From: Metabacillus litoralis
GTDB lineage: Bacteria > Bacillota > Bacilli > Bacillales > Bacillaceae
NCBI RefSeq assembly: GCF_007994985.1
Contig: NZ_VOQF01000001.1
Coordinates: 620,001-684,000 of the forward strand
Direction: 5' to 3'
Length of the DNA stretch: 64,000 nt
Shown: positions 62,913 to 64,000 of the stretch, in pieces
Layout of the letters: each line of letters opens with the position of its first letter
Numbering within the stretch: the first letter of the stretch is position 1
Program-made: the position numbers and the translations under genes
Notes under the pieces: generated by a model
The model's database searches: none
Seen by the model: only the letters and a program-made list of their open reading frames with translations
Told to the model about the DNA's origin: nothing

Positions 62913-63365
62913 TTATTTATTCCAAGATTGTAATAAAATGTTCAAAATTTGTTCGACTTGATCTTGTAAAAGCTTTCGTTTCAATTGTTCGTCCATGTGC
63001 TCAAGGGGAACAGTAGGTAACCACATAACATGATCAGCTATCATATCAGACTTTTTTTCTTTAATCGATTCATCACTAGTAAGAAAAATGATATGCTTAA
63101 ACTCTTTTTGTATCTCATTTTTCCAATCTTCCATCTTATTAATAACTTGATTGTCATTTTTTAAATATGAAAGCTCAGGAAAAAGAAAAACCCTTCCTTT
63201 TAACTGTCTTTCTAATTCTGTACTAACATAATGAATAAACTCTCCTTTAGCAACAGTACTTTTAAAATTAGTATCTAAAGATATAGGCATTAACGGCACA
63301 ATAGCTGTATCTACATACTCCTTAGATTGACTATATTTATCTACATCACCTGAAACCCATTTCAT
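62913..63365 (-). CDS. ypiF: YpiF-like DUF2487 family protein
   Basis: A 150-residue soluble protein (MKWVSGDVDKYSQSKEYVD ...) of the DUF2487 family, next to qcrABC as in B. subtilis. It has an alpha/beta look with HIIFLTSDESIKEK in the middle. Start at 63365 after GGGAG (8 bases). Function unknown. Confidence 0.88.
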   Translation of the reverse strand: MKWVSGDVDKYSQSKEYVDTAIVPLMPISLDTNFKSTVAKGEFIHYVSTELERQLKGRVFLFPELSYLKNDNQVINKMEDWKNEIQKEFKHIIFLTSDESIKEKKSDMIADHVMWLPTVPLEHMDEQLKRKLLQDQVEQILNILLQSWNK

Positions 63366-63590
63366 TACTTCCACTCCCTATATAAATTACTAATAAATCC
63401 ATTATATAGGTTGTTTGATTATTTGTTAAATATAACAAGTCTAAGCGTAACTTTACTAACAATAGACTATAGCTATATTTTATATTGTACACGAATTCTC
63501 TTTTAAAGGAGCAAGAAGCCACCTGAGCTTGTTTGAAAGCGAGCTTAGAAGGTTTTAAGACTAACTAGCCTTATAAATGCCAGAGGTCAA

Positions 63591-63630
63591 TAATAAAGAG
63601 GCTGACATATAAGTCAGCCTCTTTATTAAA
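63591..63630 (-). terminator. Terminator of ypiB
   Basis: AAAGAGGCTGAC pairs perfectly with GTCAGCCTCTTT over a 6-base loop, with A/T-rich ends. Confidence 0.85.
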
Positions 63631-63642
63631 TAACATTGCATA

Positions 63643-64000
63643 CTAATTATTATTAAGCGTGATTAATTGTTCAGTTAACTTTTTAAAACTTTCTTTATCT
63701 TGCTTATCTAGCGCCTCATCGATTAACTGAAGAAGCTTTTCTTTTTGAAAGCTTTGAATGGAATGCTCTAGTACTTTTTCTGCTACTTCACGATCTTTTT
63801 CATTTTCATGAAGATGCTCTGGCATAAAAGGATTAGATTCGAGAACTGCTGCATATTGTGGTGATTGATAAGAAGACCTGAAATTTAATTGAATAAAGAG
63901 TTCCTCCTCTTTATTTAAACGGATGTCATGAAAAGATTTTTCTGCGTCTGTTGTCATAACATTCTCTTTATAAAAGCGAAACGGCACTTCTTCAACACAA
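63643..64000 (-). CDS. ypiB: UPF0302 family protein YpiB (N-terminus outside the window)
   Basis: The C-terminal two thirds (about 119 residues) of a protein of about 180. The reading frame is open to the window edge and encodes [14 protein letters not shown] before the first in-frame start-like codon, so the GTG at 63987 is internal. [20 protein letters not shown] and [20 protein letters not shown] mark the family. Function is unknown; B. subtilis ypiB also lies upstream of ypiF. Confidence 0.88.
   Translation of the reverse strand, partial: CVEEVPFRFYKENVMTTDAEKSFHDIRLNKEEELFIQLNFRSSYQSPQYAAVLESNPFMPEHLHENEKDREVAEKVLEHSIQSFQKEKLLQLIDEALDKQDKESFKKLTEQLITLNNN

Noticed and set aside
1-64000. 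CRISPR arrays, tRNA or rRNA genes, prophage or transposase genes
   Set aside because: Looked for on both strands; none seen. The only repeat elements are the pan copies, the ponA minisatellite and the qcr direct repeat.

Overview
The window is chromosomal DNA of a low-GC, spore-forming Bacillaceae bacterium (Bacillus or Metabacillus-like). Three things support this: the sporulation genes (cotD, sspL, sspM, csgA, ypjB), the Bacillus-type RNase P RNA, and a gene order that follows the B. subtilis block from metA and ugtP to qcrABC and ypiB almost step by step. No prophage, insertion sequence, CRISPR array, tRNA or rRNA was found. Gene names rest on remembered B. subtilis proteins and visible motifs, not on a database search.

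Layout. 0.2-6.3 kb: metA (acetyl-CoA type), ugtP, a YfhP-like membrane protein, a lone HPr gene, cspD and ypzA. 6.3-11.7 kb: ypeQ, two RNase HI-like genes (ypeP, ypdQ), a DMT permease, sspL, the ypcP 5' nuclease, a short SASP-like gene, ypbS and a cysteine protein. 11.7-17.3 kb: dynA, a Fur-box promoter driving a 29-residue membrane peptide, and the alkylpyrone pair ypbQ-bpsA. 17.4-20.7 kb is an accessory patch: a candidate small RNA, an acetyltransferase, a CheX-like protein, a short VWA-like protein, and a SHOCT protein flanked by two paralogous CxxCxGxG micro-proteins. 20.8-32.5 kb: ypwA, ypvA, yptA, ypsC, rnpB, gpsB, ypsA, cotD and the mitomycin-repair pair mrfA-mrfB, whose promoter carries a LexA-like box. 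32.9-36.7 kb is a second accessory patch: an Hsp20, a csgA operon containing a phage-like small domain, and several micro-genes, then yppG, yppE, a yppD-like gene and sspM. 36.7-48.7 kb: yppC, recU, ponA, ypoC, nth, dnaD, asnS, ypmB, ypmA and dinG; aspB is missing from its usual place. 48.7-64 kb: panBCD with two related inverted-repeat elements, birA-cca-bshA-bshB1-mgsA-dapB-ypjD, a YitT protein, ypjB, ypjA, qcrABC, ypiF and the truncated ypiB.

Functional groups. Cell wall and division: ponA, gpsB, ugtP, recU beside ponA. DNA repair and replication: mrfAB, nth, recU, dinG, ypvA, dnaD, ypcP. Cofactors and redox: panBCD, birA, and bshA with bshB1 for bacillithiol. Respiration: the menaquinol:cytochrome c reductase qcrABC.

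The items most worth a second look are the LexA-like box in the mrfAB promoter, the Fur-box promoter with its 29-residue peptide, the csgA operon with a phage-type ENSIAIT protein, the candidate CAA-rich small RNA at 17.4 kb, and the inverted-repeat elements around panBC.
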